Source: Trematomus loennbergii (lineage: Eukaryota; Chordata; Actinopteri; Perciformes; Nototheniidae). From it: 64,000 nucleotides of DNA. The stretch covers positions 62,001 through 126,000 of the forward strand of contig JAAOOA010000133.1 of assembly GCA_012861695.1 (NCBI GenBank), written 5' to 3'. The position numbers were made by a program, and so were the translations under genes. Under the pieces are notes generated by a model that did not search any database, had not been told where the DNA came from, and worked only from the letters and a program-made list of their open reading frames with translations. Shown one piece after another: positions 23,411 to 33,336 of the stretch. Each line of letters starts with the position of its first letter. Position 1 is the first letter of the stretch.

Positions 23411-23900
23411 CTCTGTGACCTTTTGACCTGTGCTGGACTATGGTGATCTGATTTATATGAATGCACCTGCCAATTGCCTGGTCAAGTTAGATGCTGCGTA
23501 TCACAGTGCACTGAGATTTGTGACAAACTGTAAAGCATTAACTCATCACTGTACCCTGTATGCAAGGGCTGGTCTGCCTTCGCTAACTGTACGGAGGCTC
23601 AGTCACTGGTACATTTTTATATATAAAGCCATGTTAGGGAAACTTCCATCCTACATCTGCTCCCTGATCTCACGGCGAATTGTAAGTGGCTACTGCCTGA
23701 GATCGAATGCTGTGGTTTTATTAAATGTGCCAACTGCTAGGACTGTCTTAGGGAAGATAGCATTTATATGCGCAGCTCCTCTGTCCTGGAATAGTCTGCA
23801 ATTGAAATGGAAACTGAGCAATCTGGTGCCACTCAATGTTTTTAAAGCTCGGTTGGATGCTACTCAATCGGAAGCTGTTGGTACCTGTTCATGTGGATAG
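23411..23900 (+). pseudogene. LINE ORF2: C-terminal region
   Basis: The segment reads VLDYGDLIYMNA, SALRFVTNCKALTHHC, YICSLISRR, APLSWNSLQ and FKARLD, typical of the C-terminal part of CR1/L2/Rex-like LINE proteins. The stop is TAG near 23898. The 3' untranslated tail runs to the GAAAT repeats near 24055-24078. Confidence 0.8.
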
Positions 23901-24352
23901 TTATGTAAATTGTAATCCCTGTAATGATGCTGTATGATGTCCTTTTTGTTGTTCTGTTTATGTTTTAATGTTTCATGTGGAACCTACTTGAGCAGGTCTC
24001 CCTTGAAAACGAGAGCAATGATCTCAATGGGATACACCTGGATAAATAAAGGTTTGAAATGAAATGAAATGAAAGAGGAGAAGAGATGAGTTTTGAAAAG
24101 GGACTAGAATACTGTGAGGGTCTCAGAATAGCGGAGATCTTTGCATCAATATGTAAAAAATATGTCTAAAATTATAAATAGTGAAAAATGTAATATAAAA
24201 TACTTCTAGTGTGAACCAAAATATAATACTAAATATTATACAAGTGATTTTTCTTAACCAAAATGACATAAAAACACATATTATTCTAATACGGGTCCTT
24301 TTTGACCCACTTATGGAAGAGTGTAGGGTCCAGTCTCTCGTGCATCTAAGGG

Positions 24353-24485
24353 CTAATAAAGAGCCAATATACTGCTAATATGCATGTTAATTACTAGTTG
24401 ATGTCTGCAGGTTATTTGATCTACTTTTGAGTAGTTTAGCAGTGAAGTATAGCATTGAGTGAATGCACTGAGTCCCTGTGTTTAC
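24353..24485. other. right flank of the piggyBac-like insertion
   Basis: This resumes the old repeat interrupted at 16050. On the minus strand it would be the first intron of the signal-peptide exon that follows. Confidence 0.4.
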
Positions 24486-24534
24486 CTGCGCTCCCTGCAG
24501 CCACCAGCAGGAGGAGCAGCAGCTCAGGACTCAT
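24486..24534 (-). CDS. orphan signal-peptide exon
   Basis: On the minus strand ATG starts at 24534 in a good context (gcaccATGA). It encodes MSPELLLLLLVAAGSA and one extra base before a gtaaac donor at 24485. A 16-residue hydrophobic leader ending in phase 1 is the usual first exon of secreted or type I receptors of the Ig/SRCR kind. No downstream exon of the same strand was recognised to the left, where 8 kb of transposons and a 5-kb minisatellite follow. The gene is unknown. Confidence 0.5.
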
Positions 24535-24725
24535 GGTGCCGGGTCAGAGACAGGACCGGGGACAATCTGCATCAAAACAAGTCATTCAGAATCAGATCAA
24601 GATGCATCTCATCGTACATGTTATCACGTCTCTCTCTGAACGCCTGAGTACAATCTTGCCAAGTATATTTGTCTAATTTCTATCAGAATATGTCGTTACA
24701 CTTGATATAAGACTTAATAACTTAA

Positions 24726-25091
24726 AGGTAGGGTAGGTAAGTTTGAGAAACCGGCTCGAGATACACTTGTTGTTATATTCCATGGAATGCTCTTAACATC
24801 CCGATAGCAATGAATATCTTAAGTGCTTTGACAAAAAATCCATAAAAAATGTCATCTGTGGAAGCTGTAGTACTGTAAAAAGCACGACCAATCATTTTTA
24901 AATAACTGGATGGCCTACCTGCCTGTCAGCCTTCCATCGGGGCACAAACTTATCTCGTGCCCTCATTGGTCATGTGCGCGTTCGTGTGTGTTGGAGGAGG
25001 GGCTCTGTAAGGAAGTGGCAGATTTTCTCCGGTTGTGTATTTTCAAATTCTAGCGATCTCGAGCCGGTTTCTCAAACTTACCTACCCACCT
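24726..25091. mobile_element. TTAA-flanked MITE, copy 1
   Basis: Terminal inverted repeats of about 35 bp begin AGGTAGGGTAGGTAAGTTTG and include 'aaaccggctcgag'. TTAA stands at 24722-24725 and 25092-25095. The element has no coding capacity. It matches copies at 31924-32326 and 57989-58141. Confidence 0.85.
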
Positions 25092-25096
25092 TTAAG

Positions 25097-26290
25097 TCTT
25101 GTTTTTAGACAAGGCATCTTAAGCATCTTTTTAAGTCCAAGTCTCTTAAAAACATCTTATTTTAGAGGAACATCTCCAGCTAACATCAGGAAACAGAATC
25201 TAAGCATTTCTGGCTTTCTTTGTTACAGATTCCCTGATTCTGGTCAAATATAGTTCAAAATAAGTTTCCGCAGCTAAACACAAGATGTCATTTATCTAAT
25301 TATCCCATCTTTACTTCAAGAAATCTCACCAAGCCATTTGGTCTTGTTCTATTGGCAGGTTTGTTCACTTATTAAAAGAGAAAACACCTTGTTTTTATTA
25401 TATATTGACTTGTTTTTGGAGCTGCATCTTTTACAGTGTGTCTGCACTTTCTGACATGACTCTGTTCATATTCTGGTATTATTTGTATTGTCGTTTCTGA
25501 ATGTTCTTTTTGTGTGCTATTGAAAATAAACAATACTAATGAAAACTAATCCAAGCAGCACATAGTAAACTAAAAAAGAAATCAGCCAGCCAACCATCTG
25601 TGGACCTTTTGTAGGTTGAACTATCGATGTGATGGATTTAGTAGAGAGAATAATGAAAGCCCTTTCTTACAATGTAAACAAAAGTGGAAAATAATGTGTA
25701 TATTCAAACCAAATGTAAATGCTTCTTCCCGTGCTACGCCCTTTTACAATTTGAAAATTGGATGAGTACTTTTTTCCTCAATGGAGCTAACATTCAGACA
25801 AACCAACCTGTAAACATCACCTCCTTTGTGGAGGTAACAATCCGTGTATCTACCGTCCAATTGTTTTTCTTTATTAAACAAGTAAACGGAAGAGCATCTG
25901 AGAGACGTTTTTGCTTTTTGCTTTTTACCTTACTAAATGGTCTAATGGTCATTGTAGCGAGGGGCGGGGCGAAACTCACGGAAGTGATTTCAAAAAAAAG
26001 CACTAGGTCACTCAGCCGCCTCTCTCTTTTTTCAATTCAGCTGCTCTTCATTTTTTGTCCTGCTATATTTGATGATCGATACAAATATTTGTTATCATAA
26101 GTTCTTAATAAAACTGACACTCTTGGACTCGGTACTAGTTTGACTGCTACCAGAAATAAAATGGTCACTTTTACTGTGTACTTTGCGGATAATCCTCTGC
26201 CAGAGTCCCCTCCATAGTACATAATGCATGTTTTCTGCTATCTTTGAGGAATGATACAAATAAAATGTTACCATTATTTCTTAATGAAAT
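25097..26290. other. AT-rich dispersed-repeat sequence, no gene
   Basis: A 138-codon frame at 25684-26100 has no recognisable domain and overlaps repeated sequence. Segments around 26038-26220 and 26221-26410 are degenerate tandem copies of each other. Confidence 0.4.
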
Positions 26291-26299
26291 TGATACTGT

Positions 26300-26700
26300 T
26301 TGACTTTGTATTAGTTAGCCTACTACTAACAATACATTGAAGTACTTACTGTGTACTTTTCCAGTAGCCTACTCCTCTGTCAATCCCCTCCTGAGAACAA
26401 GAATGCATGTTTCTCTGCTATTTTTTGAATAAGCGTTAAAAAACCTTTCTTCCTGAGACTTATATTGTTGGACAGAGTATTTTAAGAGGATATGGTGGAC
26501 ATGATATCAGCAATACTTCCAGTCAGTACTCCGGCAGCAGCATTATACACCTTGGAAAGTCTTTAGAGACTGGCCTGGATAGCTGGTCTATCCTTCAGCA
26601 CACTGACACACTCTGTCACTCTGGTTGGCCTCTTATGATGCTGCTGTCTTTTAAATATGATTATTTCTCAGCTGCTAGTTCGTTCCTCACAGACTCTTCA
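26300..26700 (+). repeat. left arm of a long inverted repeat
   Basis: The segment is the diverged reverse complement of 28240-28622, for example 'cagcaatacttccagtcag' against 'ctgactggaagtattgctg'. Arm limits are approximate. Confidence 0.75.
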
Positions 26701-26979
26701 GTCTCATCAGCCTCATCCTTCCATCAGTCCCCTGCAGTCAATGCATCAGCCTCCAGCACACTTCCAGTGTCTGACTCCATATGATATTGTCCTGATACTG
26801 TAAGGGTGATGCCCCATGATCACAAAATGACCCCTCTAGAGTCTGACTGCCAAGGACCTCATATTATGTCTGTCATTAATGTTACATCACCCATTATCAA
26901 ATCAAGTCAAATCAAATCAAGTTTTATTTATAAAGCACATTTAAAAGCGATTTTTGGTCGAGCCCAAAGTGCTGTACAT

Positions 26980-28004
26980 CAGGGGCGTCGCCTGGACCTG
27001 AAAACATTCGGGGCTTAGCCCACAGTGGCGGCGGCACTACAGTGGCATTTTTCACTGCAACACTCCCCACACGCACACACACAGTACACCTGTTACAATG
27101 AAGGCTCGATAATCAGCTCACGGCATATAGGCAGGGGTAAAGTGGTATTTTTATGAGTGGGGGGCTCACCTCCTCTAGGGGGTCCGGGGGGATGCTCCCC
27201 AGGAAGATTTTTTTTTAAATATTGAAGTTAAATGCATCAATCTGGTGCACTTTGAGAGCAAAATGAAGAGATCTATGGATACCTCTCTCAACACCCATAT
27301 GAAGCAGAACTGTAAACAGATGTACTTTTTCTTTATGGATATTTTACTAATCACTCCCCTTTTAAACTCTATTCTTGTTTTACTGCCATATAGTATTTCA
27401 TAACTGTTTTTCCTTTATTCTCTTATTTTTTTATAACTATAATGATCATATGAAGGTGTGCCGCGGAAATAATCTTTTGAATAATTTGTGACCAAACCGT
27501 TTGAGACCCACTGAGATAACTTAGACTAAAGTTAAGTATCTAAACACTCAGAGAGTCCTTTAGCTCACCTGAGTCTCTCAGTCTGAGAGGAGAGGACTCT
27601 CCTCCAGCTTGTTGTGGAACAAACAGCTCCTTATGTCCGTTTATCAGCTAGCTAACCAGATGCTAACAACATGGTCCATGCTGGCACCGGTCCCTCTCTC
27701 CCTCTCTCCTCTCTCTCTCTCTATCACACTAAATGCGCTCTTGCCACACACACACAGAGCCGAGCTTGAATGACACAAGCACACATTTATTCCATGCAAC
27801 TCTCTGATTGGTCTGGTGTCATGCCTCTGTTGCATTCACTGAACACGGGAAATTACAGTGCTGCCGTCCTCTCTTGTGTCATGATGAGGTTCACGTACGT
27901 AAAGCACGGTTAATGTATTATATTATTGAGGGAGAATTGTCCGGGGCTACAGAAAAAACATTCGGGGCTAAAGCCCCGGATGCCCAGGCCAGGCGACGCC
28001 ACTG
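26980..28004 (-). mobile_element. hAT family A copy 2, non-autonomous (1025 bp)
   Basis: The left end CAGGGGCGTCGCCTGG and right end CCAGGCGACGCCACTG (inverted CAGTGGCGTCGCCTGG) are flanked by the perfect 8-bp duplication CTGTACAT at 26972-26979 and 28005-28012. The ends correspond to copy 1 in reverse orientation. There is no transposase. It closely matches the interrupted copy at 40658-51918 and shows that copy's empty retroviral insertion site near 27650. Confidence 0.93.
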
Positions 28005-28239
28005 CTGTACATGTAATAAAAACACATTACTACAATCACAATAAAAGACGATAAATTACAACAGATATAAAAAATAAAAATAAAACACAAGGAAAAGTCA
28101 GGAGTCGTACTCCGCTCTAACTAGAAGGCCAGAGAGAAGAAGTGTGTTTTTAGTGTAGATTTAAAAACCCCTAGGGTCTGGGCCGACCTCACATGGAGGG
28201 GCAGAGTGTTCCAGAGCCTCGGGCCAGCTGCTGCGAAGG

Positions 28240-28622
28240 CTCGCAGACACAGAATCTGAGAGGAACGAACTAGGAGTAGAAAAATAACCATATTTAAAAG
28301 ACAGCATTGTCATAAGAGGCCAACAAGAGTCACAAGGGTTTGTCACTTTGCTGAAGGCCAGTCTCTAAAGACTTTCCAAGGAGTAAAATGCTGCTGCCGG
28401 AGTACTGACTGGAAGTATTGCTGATATCATGTCTACCTATCCTCTTAAAATACTCTGTCCAACAATATAAGTCTCATGAAGAAAGGTGTTTTAACGCTGA
28501 TTCAAAATAGCAGAGAAACATGCATTCTTGTACTCAGGAGGGGACATTGACAGAGGATTAATCCAAAAGTACACAATACTTGTGGGAGTAGTTTCACTAG
28601 TACTGAGCCCAACAGTGTCAAT
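28240..28622 (-). repeat. right arm of a long inverted repeat
   Basis: This matches 26300-26700 in reverse complement over about 380-400 bases. The roughly 1.5 kb between the arms contains a hAT insertion and a fish dispersed repeat. Confidence 0.75.
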
Positions 28623-28772
28623 CTCACGAAGAACTAATGGCAAAAACCAGAGCATTCCCTCATCCGTATTAGGTGCCTTACAAATAATGGACGTCCGCTC
28701 TCGGGAGCGTCGGAGTGGTGCGGTCACCCTAAGTGACAGACCTAAAGTATCCGGGATTCAGGCACCTTCCCT

Positions 28773-29105
28773 GGCTTGTACATTTTTGGTGATGCGCCCT
28801 GGAGGTATCAGACTATTTTAAACAACTTTTCCCCGCCTTTCAAACACTTACTCCTGGGTTTTAGCCAGTCATTTTGCACGATATCGTTTAACATTGACGC
28901 TCTCCTGAAAATGCACATATTCTGTGCATTTTCAGGAGAGCGTCAATGTTAAATGATATCGTGCAAAATGACTGGCTAAAACTCTCTTCCAGACATTTAA
29001 AAATACTTTCCCCGACCATTTAAACATTATTTCTGGCTTGTAAAGTGCAGTTATGCGCCCTGGAGGTATTATACTATTTCAAACACTTATTCCTGGGTAC
29101 AAGTG
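28773..29105 (+). repeat. degenerate direct repeats flanking the palindrome
   Basis: A segment containing 'tgcgccctggaggtat' and ending 'cctgggt' occurs before (28790-28858) and after (29053-29098) the hairpin. A more diverged third 'ctcattcctgggtcg' follows at about 29229. Confidence 0.6.
28859..28981. repeat. near-perfect palindrome, 59-bp arms and 5-base loop
   Basis: The left arm 28859-28917 begins TTTTAGCCAGTCATTTTGCA. The right arm 28923-28981 is its reverse complement except for one base (cgttt against catttaac). The spacer is TATTC. No terminal motif or target duplication of a known element is evident. Confidence 0.95.
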
Positions 29106-29900
29106 TTATCTTTTCCCCCCTGGGTGTGTGTGAGACAAGTGAAATGAGTCAGCCTGCCAACAAGCAGCAGTCTGCTGTCATTTGAAACATGTTCCCCCAC
29201 TTTTTAACACACTTTTACCCAAGTTTTGAGCACTCATTCCTGGGTCGAAAAGACATGTGCTGTAGCATTGTTCTCTCCCAGTACTGCTTTAATTAATAAC
29301 TTCCTCCCTGACTAATCTGCTTACTTCATAGCGGACCGGATAATAGGACATGGTCCAAATTCAGAAAAATGTGCAGTGGCCCAGTAGTGCATTGTGGCTA
29401 AACTGCTTGTCGTTTCCCCATCAATTACACAGTAATTAGCACAAAGGCTGCCGAGGTTTGCTTAAGAATTGTCACTGTAATTGCCTCTAATGTTGGTAAA
29501 CAAAGAGCCTTAATGCAAACTCTGAGACAAGGCGGGGGCTATAAAAAGCGATTGGAATCATACATAAATCACACTTACAACACAGATCAGTGGAGACATT
29601 TTATTATTATTACTATTTAGTTTTTCTTTAGTTGTTTTTCCGTTACATTGAAGTATGACAGGTGAGGCTCTTATTAATTAATTAATGCACATTTGACTCA
29701 CAGTAGGATACTGCCCATTCTTCTCTGTGAAAGCAGGGGGGCAAGGAGAGGAAAGGGGGCCCAAAAGTGAAAAAATAAATAAAATGTGAAAGTGGGTCTG
29801 CGGTTCGATCCCCAGCTGTGGCAGAGATGAGGAAGAGCTCCCCTCTCAGCCATGACAGCCAGCACTGACTGACACATAGTGACTCTAAAACAGGGGTTTA
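29106..29900. other. non-coding spacer
   Basis: No gene is seen. GGTTCGATCCC at 29802-29812 matches a tRNA-type B box and may be a SINE remnant; no A box or cloverleaf is present. Confidence 0.4.
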
Positions 29901-29935
29901 AATTAAAGGGTATAAATTATAAATATATAAATGTA

Positions 29936-30290
29936 TATTCTCTGAAAAATTCACACATTTCTCACAAACTGAGCAGCCAAAGGGTTTCTCTCCTGTGTGG
30001 ATTTAAATCTCTTCTATATCTAAAAGCTTTCTTACAGACTGAGCAGCTGAATGGTTTCTTTTCAGCACTACGTCGTGGATCACTGACAGATTCTTGTCTA
30101 TTTTTCAGTGACTTTGAGCCTGAGGCAGGTTCTCTGGTCTCCTTCCAATCAGCACTGTGTTCAGAAGAGTCATCAGTGTGTTCAGAAGAGTCATCAGTGT
30201 CGTCCTCAGTCTTTGGTTGTAAACTGCTCTCTGGATCTGAGTTCGAGGAGGAGGAGGAGGAGGGGCAGCCATGAGAGCCAGCACTGACTG
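29936..30290 (-). pseudogene. C2H2 zinc-finger gene fragment
   Basis: On the minus strand an acidic Ser-rich stretch (DDTDDSSEHTDDSSEHSADW) leads to EKKPFSCSVCKKAFRYRRDL. This is the start of a C2H2 finger with its CxxC and hydrophobic core. The finger is then broken before its histidine pair, and a second CSVC appears in another frame. Fish genomes hold many such zinc-finger copies with this acidic linker (known). It is flanked by a direct repeat of about 50 bp (29850-29896; 30275-30297 continued at 31417-31440), so it lies within a tandemly duplicated segment. Confidence 0.6.
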
Positions 30291-30297
30291 ACACATA

Positions 30298-31416
30298 TGC
30301 GGCTTTCACACCAGCGCTTTTCCCTTTCTAGCTCCGAGCGAGAGCTTTTCTGGTTCAGCTCCGGTTTCCCTTTTCAGCTCCCGCTCTGTTCACACCGCCC
30401 AGAGCTGCCGCTGCTGCGTCATGACGTCACAGTTTACGTCGCTGATTTTCTCCCACAACAACAACGGGCCGGGGACTGCGTCGGGTCGATGATCGTGTTG
30501 CTTTTAATCATACGAAGCCAGATTAAATTAAATAACGACTTCTCCAACCTTATACTTTTCTCCAGAGTGCCGTGGTTCATTGTTTATTAATGTGTTTCAG
30601 CGGCATTTACCGACCGCTGCAGTGCTGGCTGCTCTTCCACGGGAGTTTATTCTCCCGTTAGCTCCAGGTTAGCTCACACGGCTCTAAAGTATTCACTGTC
30701 TGTCTGTCACACAAGCAGCTGATACATATCCCCAGTTCCCCTTAAGTGAATGTGTGTCAGTCTGAATTGACGCTGTTTGGTGTCAGTCTGAGTTGACGCT
30801 GTTTGGCATCACAACGCTGTTATGAAAGTTTCTCTGGTATAACATGGGTGATGTTAGCATAGCAACCGAAGCTAAACTGACTACTTGCTAAGCCGTTTTC
30901 TACAGGCACTTTTTACCGGCGTATTTTTCATTATGATTCTACTTGTGATAGTCGGACATGACAACCTGTGCAGCCCATGTATTGATTCCATCCGATAGCT
31001 GCTATAATAACAAACAAAACGTCTGCCTGCTCTCCACAATGATCAATAACAACGAACGGATGGTCAAAGTAAGGTACAAATAAACAGAATCACACGAAGC
31101 CTGGTTAGTGTTGCCTGACTTTATAAAGCGTGTTTTTTTTTTATAAGTGTGTGGTTGCCTTCTAGTCACTTTGCTCAGCACTACTGCTTGTAGGCAGGCA
31201 TGACGAGACTCTTCAGTCGACCCATGTTCAGGGGAGGTGGGTTTAGTTTCCTGCACGCCTCGACGTAAGAGAGACGTAAGCGACGCGGCTACATAGCTCC
31301 GAAGCTCTTGCCTCTAGACCGATAATTTTTTGGAGCTGGAAGTGAACCGCATTCCGGAGCTAAGACGCGGCGCCGCTGCGGTGTGAACAGGAAAAAGCGC
31401 CGGTGTGAAAGGGGCG
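30298..31416. mobile_element. non-autonomous DNA transposon, 1.1 kb
   Basis: The left end TGCGGCTTTCACACCAGCGC and the right end in reverse complement CGCCCCTTTCACACCGGCGC form imperfect terminal repeats. The 3-bp flank is ATA at 30295-30297 and 31417-31419. The uninterrupted sequence at 29872-29896 confirms the empty site. The interior is non-coding. Confidence 0.75.
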
Positions 31417-31419
31417 ATA

Positions 31420-31923
31420 GTGACTCTAAAACAGGGGTTTTTGGTAAATGATGATCATTGTAATAAACTACAAAGAGTACGGTATAGTATATGTAAAGTG
31501 CTGTGAGATAACATCTGAATCAATAAAAACTGATTTGATTAAAGAAAGGTTTGTACTACAGAGCTGTATTATGATGCATGTTATATTTTATATATATATG
31601 TGTCTGTATCATCTAATCATCTCTACTGTGCACCATGTTGTGTTTATTGACCCGTGTTGCAGTAAAATATCAGACGTTGTGTAATGAATTATAAATAAAG
31701 TTTCCACACAAAGTTCAGTCCAGAGTTTTTATTTTAACAACAAAAATAATAACCATAATAATACAATATTTAGAAAAGAAATGTGCATAACGAGTACTTT
31801 TACTTATTGTACATTTAGCTGATAATACTTCTGTAGTTTGTTATTCTGAAATGGGTCATATTGCAGAGTACTTTCTACATTATGTACTTTAATTTATCCT
31901 GACACATTTTTACTTTTACTTAA
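31420..31923. other. AT-rich spacer
   Basis: A 78-codon frame at 31448-31684 has no recognisable domain. AATAAA occurs near 31694. Nothing else is supported. Confidence 0.4.
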
Positions 31924-32326
31924 AGGTAGGGTAGGTAAGTTTGAGAAACCGGCTCGAGATACACTTTTTGTTATATTCCATGGAATGCTCTTAACATCCC
32001 GATAGCAATGAATATCTGAAGTGCTTTGACAAAAAATCCATAAAAAATGTCATCTGTGGAAGCCTGTAAAAAGCTGTAAAAAGCAAAAAGTAAAAAGTAA
32101 AAAGCACGACCAATCATTTAGCCGGCCCGGCTAAAATAACTGGATGGCCTACCTGCCTGTCAGCCTTCCATCTGTGCACAAACTTATCTCGTGCCCTCAT
32201 TGGTCATGTGCGCGTTCGTGTGTGTTGGAGGAGGGGCTCTGTAAGGAAGTGGCAGATTTTCTCCGGTTGTGTATTTTCAAATTCTAGCGATCTCGAGCCG
32301 GTTTCTCAAACTTACCTACCCTACCT
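31924..32326. mobile_element. TTAA-flanked MITE, copy 2
   Basis: Ends identical in kind to copy 1 (AGGTAGGGTAGGTAAGTTTG inwards) are flanked by TTAA at 31920-31923 and 32327-32330. It is longer than copy 1 by an internal 'gtaaaaag' expansion near 32067-32103. Confidence 0.88.
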
Positions 32327-32564
32327 TTAAGTAATATTTTAAAAACAGGACTTTTACTTTTAAGATCAAAGTATTTGTATTTATACAAATCAGAAACACC
32401 GGAGCATTCAACTAGAAAAAAACAATCCCAGGTAACCAAGAAACTAACCAAATACAAACAGAATTACCTGGTTACTACGGGATAGACCAAAGTTGTCATA
32501 GCAACAGCTGCTATGGCTGAGTAGAATACAACAGTTACCATTAAAATATCAGATTGACAGTAAA

Positions 32565-32590
32565 CATATATATATATATATATATATATA
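32565..32590. repeat. TA microsatellite
   Basis: Uninterrupted alternating AT bases. Confidence 0.95.
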
Positions 32591-32876
32591 AACATGCATA
32601 TTTAATACAAATATAAATACACAATTGACTGGTTGGTGACTTTGCTTGAGCCCAGGCTTCCAAGAGTTCAAGGTTATATAAAGAGGCAATTTATCCCAGG
32701 ATAATTAGGAGTTATAATATGTGTTTGCACCATAGTATATACACATTTACACCGAGTTTCGCTCGCATTTGCTAAATATAAATAAAATAAAATGGCAGGC
32801 TTTGCTCCAGGGCGGCGGCCCACCCCTTGCAGCATCAGCCTCCGCCGCCTTCCTCTTCCTATAGAGGCTTTGCATA

Positions 32877-32901
32877 TGACGTCACGGGTAACGTGACGTC
32901 A
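32877..32901 (+). promoter_or_regulatory. paired CRE sites in the THAP transposase promoter region
   Basis: TGACGTCA occurs at 32877-32884 and again at 32894-32901, 85-109 bases before the ATG of the THAP-DDE gene. A GGCCATACT (YY1-like) word follows at 32909. Promoter function is inferred from position only. Confidence 0.5.
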
Positions 32902-33336
32902 GCGCAACGGCCATACTGGAGTACCAAAACAGACAGCGTAATACGTCATACCTGTTCAATCATATCTTTTTTTTCCGGACATACAATGGTTAACTTCTGT
33001 GCCATTGTTGGCTGCGGCAACAGAGGTGATCGAAACAAGGGGCCGAAGTCATTTTACAGGCTGCCGGCGGTTATAACACACCAGATTGAAGCAACACACA
33101 AACTTTCGAAGCGTCGCCGGGAAAAATGGCTCATGAGGATCGGACGGGAGGATCTCCAACCATCCAACCACAACTATACTCGCGTTTGTGGGGATCATTT
33201 CACGTCAGGTAAGTGTCGGGTTTTACATACAAACATTCAAAATGAACATATAACCCACGTACTAAGACATGTATCTTAACAAGGAAATAGGAATCCTGGA
33301 GTCTGTCATCAATTGACATATCAGATTGTGGAGTAT

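Larger units (their letters stand above)
16590..24078 (+). mobile_element. APE-type non-LTR retrotransposon (CR1/L2-like LINE), split by a hAT insertion
   Basis: In order, this LINE holds a 5' untranslated region with a duplicated segment, an N-terminal leader with a 2A-like motif, an AP endonuclease, the hAT insertion (18504-22318), a reverse transcriptase, a C-terminal region and a 3' tail of GAAAT repeats after 'ggataaataaaggtttgaaat'. Both halves read on the + strand and join exactly at the 8-bp duplication GGAAAACC. The RT shows [24 protein letters not shown] and FYADD. Frame breaks near 17665, 18287, 22778 and 23402 are mostly single bases missing from homopolymers. Its own target-site duplication is not clear. 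Confidence 0.85.
16051..24352. mobile_element. piggyBac-like DNA element carrying nested insertions
   Basis: The left end CCCTTAGATGCATAAGTGGG and the right end, in reverse complement CCCTTAGATGCACGAGAGAC, share a 12-bp terminus and further internal 'cataagtgggtca' motifs. The flanks are CTGA (16047-16050) and CTAA (24353-24356), a 4-bp duplication with one mismatch. This suits a piggyBac-type element, although the canonical TTAA is not kept. No transposase of its own remains visible; most of the length is the LINE and hAT inserted inside. Confidence 0.6.

Noticed and set aside
25684..26100. 138-codon frame on the + strand
   Set aside because: No domain, lies in repeat-like sequence partly duplicated nearby, no splice support.
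29791..29825. tRNA gene
   Set aside because: Only a B-box word is present; no A box, acceptor stem or anticodon arm can be formed.
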